64,000 nt of DNA from Symploca sp. SIO2C1 (GTDB taxonomy: Bacteria > Cyanobacteriota > Cyanobacteriia > Cyanobacteriales > Coleofasciculaceae): assembly GCA_010692635.1 (NCBI GenBank), contig JAAHGL010000003.1, positions 1-64,000 on the forward strand, given 5' to 3'. Every line of letters starts with the position of its first letter. Positions within the stretch are counted from its first letter, which is position 1. This document shows, one piece after another, positions 9,274 to 18,664 of the stretch. Under the pieces are notes generated by a model. That model searched no databases, was not told the origin of the DNA, and was given only the letters and a program-made list of their open reading frames with translations. A program made the position numbers and the translations under genes.

Positions 9274-9474
9274 CTAAGCTTAGCGTGAATTGGTTGTTTG
9301 TTGTTTGTCATTGGTTATTTATCATAGTTACTGCCCGTCCTAGAATTTATTCACAGTCGTCAGGTAATTCGATGAATTATCGCCCACATGCTCTGCCCCT
9401 AGATCAGATTTTTGAATTTGAAGACACGCTCTAGTGATCCTTTTGCCTGCTCCCTATTCCCTATTCCCAATTGC

Positions 9475-10971
9475 CTATTCCTTAACTACTTTTAAAGTCC
9501 TTAAGCTAGGATCACTGCAACCCGTAACTTCTCCACCTAAGGTAAGTACTTGTTGCAGGTATTCAATAGCAGCAGGATTGATCATTTCTCCTGGCATTAA
9601 AGCTGGAATACCTGGTGGATAGGGACAGATTAACTCAGCACTGATCCGATCTGAGGTCTTTTCTACGGGAATAGTTTCCGTGGGAGCGAAGAAAGCCTCA
9701 CGAGGCGAGATTGCAGGGCAAAGGATAAAGGATGAAGGATGAATGAACAACAATTGCTCACTCCATTTTTGGAGTACATTTTGTAAACTGCCTGTAGCTC
9801 TAGAAAGGTAATTATCTTGAGTAATAGTTGTGAATGCTTGGACTAACTGCTCAATATCCCCTTCTGTATTGCCCAAACTAATGAGAAAAGTTAGATGTTG
9901 GAGGGTTGGTAACTCGGCTGTTACTCCTAGTTGCTGATGAAACATTTGATCTACTTCAAACCCACTTAAACCTAAATCACTAACTGTTACCGTTAGTCGT
10001 GTGCAGTCAAGAGCCCTGAAACCTGGGGTGTTAGCAGCTTCCAACACTGATAAATTGGGAATCTGGCTGATGTGATTTCTGGCTTTATTCGCCAGCTGCA
10101 AAGTTCGGTTCATCAACTGTTCCCCGTACAGTGCCATTTGTTGCCGTGCTGCATCTAGGGAAGCCAGTAGTAAATAATTAGCACTAGTAGACTGCACAAG
10201 TTGCAAGACTTTACTCAATTTTTGGGCATCTATCCGGTTACCTTGCAGGTGTAACATGGATGCCTGAGTCATTGCTCCGAGAACTTTATGAGTAGATTGG
10301 ACAGCTATATCAGCTCCACAGGAAAGAGCAGAAGGTGGTAATTCTGGATGAAAGGCGAAGTGGGGACCATGAGCTTCATCTACCAAAAGAGGGATATTGT
10401 ATTGATGGGCTAGTTGGGCGATCGCTCTGACATCTCCACAAACACCGTGATAAGTTGGATATACCATCATCACGGCTTTAGCATCGGGATGCTGCTCTAG
10501 AGCTCCCGCTACGGCTGCTGGAGTGATACTATTGGCGAGGTAAGCAGAAGGGTCGTATTCAGGATTAATAAAGACTGGTACAGCTCCAGAGAGAACTAAA
10601 CCTGCGATCGCACATTGGTGGATATTCCGAGGCAGAATAATTTTATCTCCTGTGCTACAGGTAGCTAAAATTGCCGCCATCACTCCGGCAGTGGAACCAT
10701 TAACTAAAAACCAAGTTTTATGGGCACCAAAAGCCTCAGCAGCAAGTTGTTGTGCCTTCTGGATGACACCTGTAGGGGCAAACAAATTATCCAACTCAGG
10801 CAATTCTGGTAAATCTGCCTGAAATACAGATTTGCCTAACCAATCAGCCAAGGGTTGAGGGATTCCCTGTCCCCGCTTATGTCCGGGGGTGTAAAAAGGA
10901 GCATGATGCCGTTGGGCAGAGGCTTGCAAGGTTTTTAGTAACGGAACAGCTGTTTGATCAAGCATTAGCAA
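9475..10971 (-). CDS. Orn/Lys/Arg decarboxylase-fold PLP enzyme
   Basis: 498 residues, the short form of the family. Visible are the N-terminal substrate segment FYTPGHKRG, the PLP-fold motifs WFLVNGSTAGVMAA, the Asp-bearing VDEAHGPHFAFHP, and the lysine that forms the Schiff base in QSTHKVLGAMTQAS. The C-terminal Orn_DC_C domain is present (CPYPPGIPALMPGE). Such enzymes decarboxylate ornithine, lysine or arginine for polyamine synthesis; the exact substrate cannot be read from sequence. A short insertion near residue 410 is encoded by a low-complexity stretch (ggatgaagg-type repeats). It stands alone, facing divergently from ychF. Confidence 0.9.
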   Translation of the reverse strand: MLMLDQTAVPLLKTLQASAQRHHAPFYTPGHKRGQGIPQPLADWLGKSVFQADLPELPELDNLFAPTGVIQKAQQLAAEAFGAHKTWFLVNGSTAGVMAAILATCSTGDKIILPRNIHQCAIAGLVLSGAVPVFINPEYDPSAYLANSITPAAVAGALEQHPDAKAVMMVYPTYHGVCGDVRAIAQLAHQYNIPLLVDEAHGPHFAFHPELPPSALSCGADIAVQSTHKVLGAMTQASMLHLQGNRIDAQKLSKVLQLVQSTSANYLLLASLDAARQQMALYGEQLMNRTLQLANKARNHISQIPNLSVLEAANTPGFRALDCTRLTVTVSDLGLSGFEVDQMFHQQLGVTAELPTLQHLTFLISLGNTEGDIEQLVQAFTTITQDNYLSRATGSLQNVLQKWSEQLLFIHPSSFILCPAISPREAFFAPTETIPVEKTSDRISAELICPYPPGIPALMPGEMINPAAIEYLQQVLTLGGEVTGCSDPSLRTLKVVKE

Positions 10972-11271
10972 GTTAGCAGGTTATCAGATCAGTTGGCAAA
11001 CACACTTGTTAACCTGGAAAAACTGAATTAAGAGAGTTATCTGAAACAAAGGGTACTAGCACAAAATACCATGACAGATCGCAAAGATAACTCATCTTGT
11101 TAGTTTGGTGTAAAAGACAAACCCTTTTTCTGGTAAAAATTCCCTTCCCCTTAACCGACAACTATTGCAGCACCTCCTTAGCGCTGTTGAATCCACAATC
11201 CCAGGCAGAGTCCTACAATCAAGAAGAATAGTTTTCATCTAACCACTAACACAACTCATTTTCAGACTGCC

Positions 11272-12363
11272 ATGCTAAGAGCCGGAATTGTCGGATTGCC
11301 GAATGTTGGTAAATCTACCTTATTTAATGCCCTGGTTGCCAATGCCAAGGCTAATGCTGCTAACTTCCCTTTCTGTACAATTGAACCGAATGTCGGTGTT
11401 GTTGCCGTGCCAGATGAGCGGCTGGAAGTTTTAGCAAAGATGTCTGAATCTAAGCAAATTGTGCCAACTCGTGTGGAATTTGTCGATATTGCTGGTTTAG
11501 TCAAAGGAGCCAGTAAAGGGGAAGGCTTGGGCAATCAATTCTTAGCCAATATTCGGGAAGTAGATGCGATTGTCCATGTGGTTCGCTGCTTTGATGATGA
11601 TGATATTATCCATGTTTCCGGTTCCGTTGACCCAGTGCGGGATATTGAAGTGATTAATCTGGAGTTGGGTTTAGCAGATTTGGCACAAGTCGAGCGCCGG
11701 ATAGAGCGTACCCGCAAGCAAGCTCGCAGTAATAAGGATGCCAAGTTAGAGCTAGAGCTACTGGAAAAGTTTAGTGCTGCTTTGAATGAAGGCAAGGCTG
11801 TGCGACAGATTAACCTAACCGAAGAAGAAGTTGAGTTAGTCAAACAGTTGGGACTACTTACCAGTAAGCCTGTGATTTATGCTGCTAATGTCACCGAAGA
11901 TGACTTAGCAACTGGCAACGAATGGGTGGAGCAAGTAAAGCAAATTGCTGCCACTGAATCAGCTCAAGTGGTAGTTGTCTCTGCTCAAGTGGAATCAGAA
12001 CTCATCGAGTTACCAGAAGAAGAGCGAGATGATTTCTTAGAGTCCCTTGGTGTAGAAGAAGGGGGTCTAAAATCCTTAATTCGTGCTACTTATGAAATTT
12101 TGGGCTTGCGTACGTTTTTAACTACGGGACCCCAAGAAACCCGTGCTTGGACAATTTATACTGGCATGAAGGCACCCCAAGCAGCGGGTACAATCCACAC
12201 TGATTTCGAGCGGGGTTTTATTCGGGCAGAAACCGTTGCTTACCAAGATTTGGTGACAGCTGGTTCCATGACAGCAGCCAAAGAGAAAGGTTTAGTGCGC
12301 TCAGAAGGTAAAGAATATGTCGTTGAGGAGGGTGATGTGATGCTGTTCCGGTTTAATGTGTAG
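11272..12363 (+). CDS. ychF: Redox-regulated ATPase YchF (Obg family)
   Basis: 363 residues, full length. G1 GLPNVGKST is at residues 8-16, followed by DIAGLVKGASKGEGLGNQFL (G3 region) and an altered G4, as expected for an ATP-preferring member, then the coiled-coil insert and the C-terminal TGS domain ending VMLFRFNV. YchF binds the ribosome and modulates translation and stress responses. The gene is followed after 27 bases by a small membrane-protein gene and may be cotranscribed with it. Confidence 0.97.
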   Translation: MLRAGIVGLPNVGKSTLFNALVANAKANAANFPFCTIEPNVGVVAVPDERLEVLAKMSESKQIVPTRVEFVDIAGLVKGASKGEGLGNQFLANIREVDAIVHVVRCFDDDDIIHVSGSVDPVRDIEVINLELGLADLAQVERRIERTRKQARSNKDAKLELELLEKFSAALNEGKAVRQINLTEEEVELVKQLGLLTSKPVIYAANVTEDDLATGNEWVEQVKQIAATESAQVVVVSAQVESELIELPEEERDDFLESLGVEEGGLKSLIRATYEILGLRTFLTTGPQETRAWTIYTGMKAPQAAGTIHTDFERGFIRAETVAYQDLVTAGSMTAAKEKGLVRSEGKEYVVEEGDVMLFRFNV

Positions 12364-12390
12364 GTAAGTAAGAATCAGGAGTTACATCCT

Positions 12391-12753
12391 ATGGATATTA
12401 TTAGTCTTCTCATTGCATGGCTAATTACCTCTGTCAGTTTGTTTATCATTTCCAAGCTACCGACCGGCGTTGAGATTGACAGTTTTCAGAAAGCGATAAT
12501 TTCCGCAGCAGTTTTCGGACTTTTGAATGCCCTCTTGCGTCCGATTCTGGGTTTTCTGGCTTTCCCTATTACCTTCCTTACTTTTGGCTTATTTGCCATT
12601 GTGCTCAACGCGATTATTTTTGGCTTAGCGGCTTATTTAGTAACGGGATTTCGCTTGCGCTGGGGATTTTGGAGCGCATTAATCGGAGCACTTGCCCTTG
12701 GTTTTATCAACTCCGTAATGTATCACCTGCTGGAAAAATTTATTAATGTTTAA
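12391..12753 (+). CDS. Phage-holin-IV-superfamily small membrane protein
   Basis: 120 residues with four hydrophobic segments (about 3-22, 33-50, 58-80 and 90-112). The motif GVEIDSFQKAIISAAVFGLLNALLRPIL is typical of the widespread bacterial DUF360/holin superfamily IV proteins; these are chromosomal membrane proteins of unknown role, not necessarily phage-derived. It follows ychF closely. Confidence 0.88.
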   Translation: MDIISLLIAWLITSVSLFIISKLPTGVEIDSFQKAIISAAVFGLLNALLRPILGFLAFPITFLTFGLFAIVLNAIIFGLAAYLVTGFRLRWGFWSALIGALALGFINSVMYHLLEKFINV

Positions 12754-12964
12754 CTTATCACTCAGGTAAAGCAGGGGTAATTTCGTGTTACTGGTTCTTG
12801 TTTGTTAGGTGTTTGTGAAGAAATACAAATAACTAACAACAAACAAGCAAGTGGCGGGCGGCTATCCCTTCCATCTACAGAAGGAATGGGCTTGCCGCCG
12901 CTTTTGGTGATTACAGAGATTTTGTTTGGTATTTTGCCTAACAAGTACGGGAGAGCTGAAAGAT

Positions 12965-13498
12965 CTAAAGCTCCCGCTCTATTACCTGATTAATAAATTG
13001 TTCCCATGTCTTATTTGGAGTCCATATTTTCTGTAACTCTATTTGTGCTTGCTCATCACTAAAACCATCATGAATTCTGCGATAGAGATACATGAAACTG
13101 GATACACGTAGGTTACCTGCACAATGAACAAAAACAGGTTTCTGACTATTTTCTTGCATATTCCTGTAAAATTTGTCAAAATCTTTCATTGTTGGATTGT
13201 TAAAATCCACAGGAAGATGAATATATTTCATTCCCAATGATTCAACAGCTTCTTTTTCATCAGGCAAAGCATTTAGGGCTGTTTTTGGAGACAAGTTAAC
13301 AACGACTTTATAGCCTGCATTTTTAATTAATAGGAGCTGCTTCTTAGTCGGTTGACCCGCCGTGGCGACAGAATTAGTGAGCTTCAAAAAGTTAAAAATA
13401 TCCTCTAGTTGTCCTCTTACTAAGTAAACTTTTGTATATCGACTGATGGATAATTTTAAGAAATTAAAGACAGTCTCGAGAGGCTTCGCCAGTTCCAT
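12965..13498 (-). CDS. DUF442/BLH-type phosphatase
   Basis: 177 residues. After an N-terminal 45-residue stretch that partly repeats itself (two F(N)FLKL segments), the fold begins with TAGQPTKKQLLLIKNAGYKVVVNL, typical of the beta-lactamase-hydrolase-associated phosphatase family. The catalytic loop reads FVHCAGNLRVSSF: Cys and Arg are both present, separated by four residues as in DUF442 members, but with the Gly displaced. Such proteins act as protein-tyrosine-phosphatase-like or sulfide-pathway enzymes. The duplicated N-terminal segment is odd and the true start could be the later in-frame region. It stands alone. Confidence 0.8.
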   Translation of the reverse strand: MELAKPLETVFNFLKLSISRYTKVYLVRGQLEDIFNFLKLTNSVATAGQPTKKQLLLIKNAGYKVVVNLSPKTALNALPDEKEAVESLGMKYIHLPVDFNNPTMKDFDKFYRNMQENSQKPVFVHCAGNLRVSSFMYLYRRIHDGFSDEQAQIELQKIWTPNKTWEQFINQVIEREL

Positions 13499-13541
13499 TG
13501 TCTATACTCCAATAGATCATCAAAAAGCTAATCAGAGCTAA

Positions 13542-13691
13542 TTAAATAAATGGTAACAAATCGAACTCTTGACGTATTTCCCACAGAGAACGATCAAGTA
13601 AAGGTTTATAGTCAAGAAATGGATAGTAGTTTCTTTTGCCACGAGTTTTAAACCAGATCACAATTACTTCCGGTAACAGTCGTGGTAACAC
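13542..13691 (-). CDS. Possible small protein or gene remnant
   Basis: A 49-codon frame starts at GTG (protein begins VLPRLLPEVIVIWF) and ends DLLPFI. The composition (Trp, Tyr, Pro, Leu, Arg in sensible proportions) looks protein-like rather than random. There is no clear ribosome-binding site, and the upstream side runs straight into an AT-rich tandem repeat (ttgataa units, 13697-13735), so it may be the tail of a broken gene. Family not recognised. Confidence 0.3.
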   Translation of the reverse strand: MLPRLLPEVIVIWFKTRGKRNYYPFLDYKPLLDRSLWEIRQEFDLLPFI

Positions 13692-13757
13692 AAACAAAAT
13701 TGATAATTGATAATTGATAATTGATAATTGATTAATTAGGATAAATTGCTAACCCAG

Positions 13758-14453
13758 CTAAAAATCTTCATCGTCAAAGTCCCAATCTTCTTCATTTTCT
13801 GTCTGTTCAATTGGTTGCTTATAAGGGGGTCTAATCAGGCGATAGTTGGCATCGTATATCTCATCAGTTTTGCCAACGCCTGAATCTTTTTGTTCCTTTT
13901 CCCGATAGCTGTAGGAGTAAACAGAACCAATTTTCGAGCTAGTTTTTGGTTCTTGTGGCACTTCGTAGTTAGTACGAACGCTAACCTGTTTGCCTTCAGT
14001 AAAATCGCGCTCAAAATCTGGTTGGGTGGATTTTGAGGAAGCTGGCTCCTCGTCTAATTCCCAATCTCGATCAATCTTCGTATCCCAATCCGATACAGCT
14101 CTACTAGAACTACCATCTACTTTTGGGGGTTCTGGAGTATCAGGAGTTTCATACTCAGAAGTATCATTTTGGGGAGCCTCACGACGAACAGAGCGAGTTT
14201 GGGGTGGCACTTCCCGAAATTCTCTCAGATTCTGATTGGAGTAACCTTTTGGCACTTGGTTCAGGAGTTGCAAGCAAAAGCTAGTGATTGCTCCAGCTGC
14301 GATCGCACTTGCAATCCAAACTATTAGGGGTAGTGTAGCTATCTCCCTATTCAAAAATACCAGAGTTACCTGCTCCGATGGCCAATTTGAAGAGGCAAAC
14401 AAAACTAGTCCACCCACGATTACAACTAGCAACCAAATCCGATTTACAGGCAT
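13758..14453 (-). CDS. Two-TM LapA-like membrane protein with acidic tail
   Basis: 231 residues. Two hydrophobic helices (about 6-22 and 40-62), separated by a short NREIATLPL-type loop, resemble the LapA/DUF1049 membrane module. The remaining ~165 residues are hydrophilic, Asp/Glu/Ser-rich and probably disordered, ending in an acidic DWDFDDEDF. Topology suggests an anchored cytosolic tail. It lies 45 bases downstream of the WD40 kinase gene on the same strand and may be cotranscribed with it. Function unknown. Confidence 0.75.
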   Translation of the reverse strand: MPVNRIWLLVVIVGGLVLFASSNWPSEQVTLVFLNREIATLPLIVWIASAIAAGAITSFCLQLLNQVPKGYSNQNLREFREVPPQTRSVRREAPQNDTSEYETPDTPEPPKVDGSSSRAVSDWDTKIDRDWELDEEPASSKSTQPDFERDFTEGKQVSVRTNYEVPQEPKTSSKIGSVYSYSYREKEQKDSGVGKTDEIYDANYRLIRPPYKQPIEQTENEEDWDFDDEDF

Positions 14454-14498
14454 CAGAACTTATTCCTCAAAAATGTACAAAAATGAGATACTCCCTTG

Positions 14499-16484
14499 CT
14501 AAGGACCAAAGCCAAACTGCCAAATCTTAACAGTTTTATCCTGAGAACCACTGGCAAAGGTGGAACCATTAGGACTGATAGCTACCGCAGTTACACCGGC
14601 TGTATGCTCACAGATGGTATGCAGGAGTTTACCACTACCGGGATGCCAAATTTTGATAGTTTGGTCAGCACTGCCACTGATGAGAGTATTACCTTGAGCA
14701 TTGATGGCAATAGTATTAACTGCTGCTGAATGACCCTTCAGAGTATTTAACAAGTTACCATTACTCAAATTCCAGATTTTAATCGTCTTGTCGGTACTAC
14801 CACTAATCATAATTTGACTGCTAGGGCTAAAGCTGAGTGAATTAACTGTATCTGTATGTCCTCGGAGAGTAACCTTTATCTGATCATTGCTCAAATCCCA
14901 GATGTTAATCTCTTGATCCGCACCACCACTAGCGAGAATTTGTCCAGTTATACTGATGGCAAGAGCCTGAACTGCATCAGTATGTCCCTTGAGGGTTGCT
15001 TTGAGTGAGGCACTCTCCAAATCCCAAACCTTAATAGTTTTATCAGCACTACCGCTGACAAGGGTTTTTCCATCCTGACTAATCACCACCGACTTAATCC
15101 AACCGGAATGTTCAGTAAGGGTGTGAAGCAATTTTCCTGTAGCTAGATGCCAAATCTTAATTGTGTGATCCCAACTACCACTAGCCAGGATGGCTCCATC
15201 TGGACTGAGGGCGACTGTATCGATTAAACTTAAATGCCCAGAAAGAGTGCAGCACAAGGTAGCTAAGAAACCGGGTTTCTTTTGAGTAAATGCTGATATT
15301 TCATTATCGTCTTCACGAGAAACCTGATTTCTAGGAATTAGACTCCACAGTTTAATAGTTTTGTCAGCACTACCACTAGCTAAGGTTTTGCCATCTGGAG
15401 TAAAAGCTAGGGAATTAATAGAACTCAAGTGACTTGTGAGAGTGCTAAGGCATTGCCAAGTTGGGATAATTGATTTGGGAGCAATATTTGGTACAGGGAG
15501 ACTCGGCTGGACAAATGTTACTAGATTCCCTGACGGATCTAGATCTTCAAGAATGGCGGCTGCTGATTGGTAGCGGTGCTTGACAGCACTTTCCAACATT
15601 TTGTTGAGTATTTGACGTAGTTCATCACTCACTGGCTGAGTCAGGTAATCTTGCCAAACCCAGACTCCTTCCAGGCTATTAAATAAGTCAAAGGGGTGAA
15701 TATGGGTAAGTAAGTGAATACAGGTTACCCCTAGACTGTATAAGTCACTGCTGGGAAGAGCTTTACCCATCAGTTGTTCTTGAGCAGTGTAGGCAGCAGA
15801 ACCAACCACTGTGCCAGTTTTTGCTAGAGCAGTTTTGGAAGTGAATTTCGCTGTAGAGAAATCGACAAGTACAAATTGCTCTCCATTCTTCCCTGTTTTT
15901 ACTTCCCCACCTGTAACACTCTCCCCCACTAACGGAACATTGGGAGAGATGCAGCGGATGATATTGTCAGGATTGATATCCCGATGGATTACCTTCCGAC
16001 TATGAACAAACTGTAGTACAGGCAGCAGCTGAGTGAGAATTTGCCGAATCTGGGTTTCACTAAAAGTCCCTTCTGCTTTTAGTTGCTGTGCTAAGCTTTG
16101 TCCCTCAATATAACTTTGCACTATAGCGAAGGTACCACCTAGTCCCACCTGACTATCTGGTTCAAAATATGCTAAGAATTGAGGAATTTGGGGATGTTGT
16201 CCCAACTCTTGTAGCCGTACTGCTTCTTGACGACATAACTCAGCAGCTTGTTTAGTATTGCTCGTGCCCTGATGCTTGAGAGGAAACTGCTTGATCACAC
16301 ACTGGGGTTTATTTGCCTGTTGTTCATCTACAGCCAGAAAAGTACGACCAATACCACCTTGACTAATCAATCTTAAGGCACGATAGCGATCGCCTAAGAG
16401 CAACCTTGAGCCACAAGTTGAACAAAACTTAGCATTATTTGGGTTCTGGGGCTTTGGGCAAACAGGGTTGAGGCAATAACTCAT
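14499..16484 (-). CDS. Ser/Thr protein kinase with zinc ribbon and seven WD40 repeats
   Basis: 661 residues. Cys4, Cys9, Cys21 and Cys24 form a zinc ribbon. The kinase domain (about 32-310) has a glycine loop (SQGGIGRTF), catalytic HRDINPDN and, at the metal-binding position, DFS in place of DFG. After a short linker come seven WD40 repeats (about 350-661), each ending in (I/V)K(I/V)W or similar: a complete propeller. This Pkn2-type architecture is common in filamentous cyanobacteria. The kinase is soluble; the propeller probably recruits substrates. The DFS variant may alter activity, although HRD and the N residue are intact. Confidence 0.92.
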   Translation of the reverse strand: MSYCLNPVCPKPQNPNNAKFCSTCGSRLLLGDRYRALRLISQGGIGRTFLAVDEQQANKPQCVIKQFPLKHQGTSNTKQAAELCRQEAVRLQELGQHPQIPQFLAYFEPDSQVGLGGTFAIVQSYIEGQSLAQQLKAEGTFSETQIRQILTQLLPVLQFVHSRKVIHRDINPDNIIRCISPNVPLVGESVTGGEVKTGKNGEQFVLVDFSTAKFTSKTALAKTGTVVGSAAYTAQEQLMGKALPSSDLYSLGVTCIHLLTHIHPFDLFNSLEGVWVWQDYLTQPVSDELRQILNKMLESAVKHRYQSAAAILEDLDPSGNLVTFVQPSLPVPNIAPKSIIPTWQCLSTLTSHLSSINSLAFTPDGKTLASGSADKTIKLWSLIPRNQVSREDDNEISAFTQKKPGFLATLCCTLSGHLSLIDTVALSPDGAILASGSWDHTIKIWHLATGKLLHTLTEHSGWIKSVVISQDGKTLVSGSADKTIKVWDLESASLKATLKGHTDAVQALAISITGQILASGGADQEINIWDLSNDQIKVTLRGHTDTVNSLSFSPSSQIMISGSTDKTIKIWNLSNGNLLNTLKGHSAAVNTIAINAQGNTLISGSADQTIKIWHPGSGKLLHTICEHTAGVTAVAISPNGSTFASGSQDKTVKIWQFGFGP

Positions 16485-16600
16485 AAGGGAAAGGATGTAG
16501 CACCAGTTGACTCCATCCTAGCGTTCAGGGTAGGGTAAGCCGGTACATTGGTGTACGAATTTATATTTTGTAGCTGTCTCAATAATCGTAAGGAAAAACT

Positions 16601-17020
16601 ATGACCCGCGCCATCATGGAAACAGACCAGGGCACTATCAACCTGGAATTATTTGATAAAGATGCACCTAACACTGTGAAAAATTTCGTTGAGCTCAGTG
16701 AAAAAGGCTTTTACGACGGACTTAATTTTCACCGAGTAATCCCTAATTTTATGATTCAGGGTGGCTGTCCGTTGGGAACTGGTACCGGAGATCCTGGCTA
16801 TAAAATCAAATGTGAAATTAACTCTAATAAACATTTGGCAGGGACTTTATCTATGGCTCATGCGGGGCGTGATACAGGAGGAAGTCAGTTTTTTATTTGC
16901 CACTCTCCCCAACCTCATTTAGATGGAGTCCACACTACTTTTGGTAAGACTGAGGATATGGATGTAGTCAATGCAATCTCCAAAGGAGATAAGATTCTTT
17001 CTGTTAAGATTGAGCACTAA
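16601..17020 (+). CDS. Peptidyl-prolyl cis-trans isomerase, cyclophilin type
   Basis: 139 residues of minimal bacterial cyclophilin. The hallmark segments [30 protein letters not shown] and [11 protein letters not shown] are present, including the catalytic Arg and the Phe/Trp-pocket residues; the usual Trp in the C-terminal part is replaced by His (HLDGVH). No signal peptide, so cytosolic. Single gene, divergent from the WD40 kinase. Confidence 0.95.
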   Translation: MTRAIMETDQGTINLELFDKDAPNTVKNFVELSEKGFYDGLNFHRVIPNFMIQGGCPLGTGTGDPGYKIKCEINSNKHLAGTLSMAHAGRDTGGSQFFICHSPQPHLDGVHTTFGKTEDMDVVNAISKGDKILSVKIEH

Positions 17021-17210
17021 CCTCAGCTGAGGACTAGGGAGATGGGGGGGTGTAGGGAGTGTGAGGAGATGGGGAGGACAAGGAAGACAAGGGAGCAGGG
17101 GAGCAGGAAAGGGCTTTACGACTGACTAACTGTTCGTTGATGATCTCCACTATACCGATTTCATCTACCAGTCCCCCTACTAAGCCTAGATGATTCACCA
17201 CTATTGGTTT

Positions 17211-17537
17211 TTATTCACCTTCCTCTTTTTCTAAAATCCCTTCAATATCCCGTGCAGCATGGAGAATTCGGACTATTTCAATGTAGTTATCAAAAGACAA
17301 ATAAAAAATTTGATGCTTCTTAAATCCCTTAACTGGCCACTTCCGCAAACCTTCTAGGCGGGGATTAGTTGATGGATAAGCGCTGCCCATCCCTGACATT
17401 TGAGCTAATTTAGCAAACGTCTGACGTACTGCGTCAAAAAATTTCAGGGCTAAATCAGGGTTGTTCTGAGCAATGTAAGCAAAGTGTTCGTCTAGATCTT
17501 GGCTTGCCCTTGGCCTAATGACAATGGCTTTGGTCAT
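17211..17537 (-). CDS. ParE/RelE-family toxin
   Basis: 108 residues with the ParE signature: IRPRASQDLDEHFAYIAQNN, a helical middle (KFFDAVRQTFAKLAQ), then GLRKWPVKGFKKHQIFY and VRILHAARDIEGIL. ParE toxins poison DNA gyrase. The gene lies 12 bases downstream of the ribbon-helix-helix antitoxin gene on the same strand, the standard order. The toxin is intact. Confidence 0.93.
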   Translation of the reverse strand: MTKAIVIRPRASQDLDEHFAYIAQNNPDLALKFFDAVRQTFAKLAQMSGMGSAYPSTNPRLEGLRKWPVKGFKKHQIFYLSFDNYIEIVRILHAARDIEGILEKEEGE

Positions 17538-17549
17538 TCTTGAAGTCTA

Positions 17550-17789
17550 TCAAAGTCCTTGTAATAACTGAGTGCGTTTTTCCTCCCACCAATCATCGGT
17601 CACTTCTATGGGTTCGCCACTATCCAAGCCCTCTAGTAAGAGTGCCTCAATCGGTGCAGCTTTGGCTTGTTCTTGGAGAATAAGGTGGAGGATATATTCC
17701 GACACATTGCTGTAACCTCCCTTAGCAACTTGTTGCTCGACAAACGTTTGAATGGTCTCAGGAAGCAAAATATTGAGCGTAGTCATCAC
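17550..17789 (-). CDS. ParD-family antitoxin
   Basis: 79 residues: MTTLNILLPETIQTFVEQQVAKGGYSN... is a ribbon-helix-helix DNA-binding start followed by an acidic C-terminal toxin-binding tail. Two adjacent Met codons could start the protein. Antitoxins of this type repress their own operon, so an operator probably lies just upstream, in 17790-17850. It precedes the toxin by 12 bases and should be cotranscribed. Confidence 0.92.
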   Translation of the reverse strand: MMTTLNILLPETIQTFVEQQVAKGGYSNVSEYILHLILQEQAKAAPIEALLLEGLDSGEPIEVTDDWWEEKRTQLLQGL

Positions 17790-17905
17790 TTTTTTACCGA
17801 TTCGGTCATCCTTAGTAAAATTGCTTAATTTTTAACTTACCAGAAGTATTTTAGGTTTGGAGATTTGACTAAGGCAGTGTTTGATACAGATGCTTTGATA
17901 CTGTC

Positions 17906-18445
17906 TTAAGCTAATAATTCTTCAACGGCTACACTAAAACCTGGCAATACTTTTTGTGTACTAACCTTACTAGGGGGGGTAAACATCAATCCACTTTCTG
18001 AAGTAATTACCATTACCCAACCACTTTCGGGGTAAACTAGCCAAACTTCTTCACCTCCAGACTCTAAATACTCTTGAGCTTTGAGCAATACGTTTTCAGC
18101 TAAATCGGTGGGAGAAACTATCTCAGCACAGAGGGGGAAACTCTGGGGTAAAGTTGCTACATTGCCATACTGCGCCACTAATTCGGGGGTAAGGTAGGCT
18201 ACGTCAGGAGAGCGCCCTTGCTTGTGAGTACGACAGGGTACATCGGTATAAACTTTGCCACCAATGCCGCTAGAGTCTTGGAAGTCTTGCCAATAGCGAC
18301 CGAGCCTCAACTGAATTTCACCGTGCCTCAAGGTCATGTCATTTTTCTCTACTAGTTGACCGTCTACCCACTCCATCTTATCTGGAGGATTGGTAATAAA
18401 GTCTTCTAGAGAGAAATTGTCTTTGACAGCAACAACGGAGATCAT
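17906..18445 (-). CDS. Uma2-family (DUF820) nuclease-fold protein
   Basis: 179 residues. The family pattern is visible: MEWVDGQLVEK (catalytic Glu region), LRLGRYWQDF, then the PD-(D/E)XK-like core RSPDVAYLTPE ... AEIVSPTDLAENVLLKAQEYLESGGEEVWLVYPESG. Uma2 proteins are very numerous in cyanobacteria; most are of unknown function, and some derive from restriction-endonuclease folds linked to transposition. Intact, standing alone. Confidence 0.93.
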   Translation of the reverse strand: MISVVAVKDNFSLEDFITNPPDKMEWVDGQLVEKNDMTLRHGEIQLRLGRYWQDFQDSSGIGGKVYTDVPCRTHKQGRSPDVAYLTPELVAQYGNVATLPQSFPLCAEIVSPTDLAENVLLKAQEYLESGGEEVWLVYPESGWVMVITSESGLMFTPPSKVSTQKVLPGFSVAVEELLA

Positions 18446-18589
18446 TTCTTTGCCTCAATCTTGATTAACAGCAGAGACATGCGATCGCTTATCTCTTCCT
18501 ATAGTAAATGCGATCGCACTCATCCTCAATTCCCAATTCTAAATTCATCTCCTATAGCTTTTCTTTTATGCTATAGCATGAATGATGTA

Positions 18590-18645
18590 GGGGCGGGTTC
18601 GCCCGAAATTTGGCAACCAGACGATAATTGCTCTAAACCCGCCCC
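18590..18645. mobile_element. Short palindromic element with GGGGCGGGTT termini
   Basis: A 56-base element with inverted ends GGGGCGGGTT and AACCCGCCCC around a short unique centre. A diverged half-site (gtaggggtgggttta) lies near 1513-1528. It sits just 3' of the patatin gene and could also fold as a transcript-end hairpin. Confidence 0.65.
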
Positions 18646-18664
18646 AAAACAAAAAATGACAATT

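Noticed and set aside
12780-12960. IS605-type element end (gcgggcggctatccc, cttgccgccgctttt)
   Set aside because: Similar scraps occur near 24390-24600, but no transposase or clear boundary is present, so I did not call an element.
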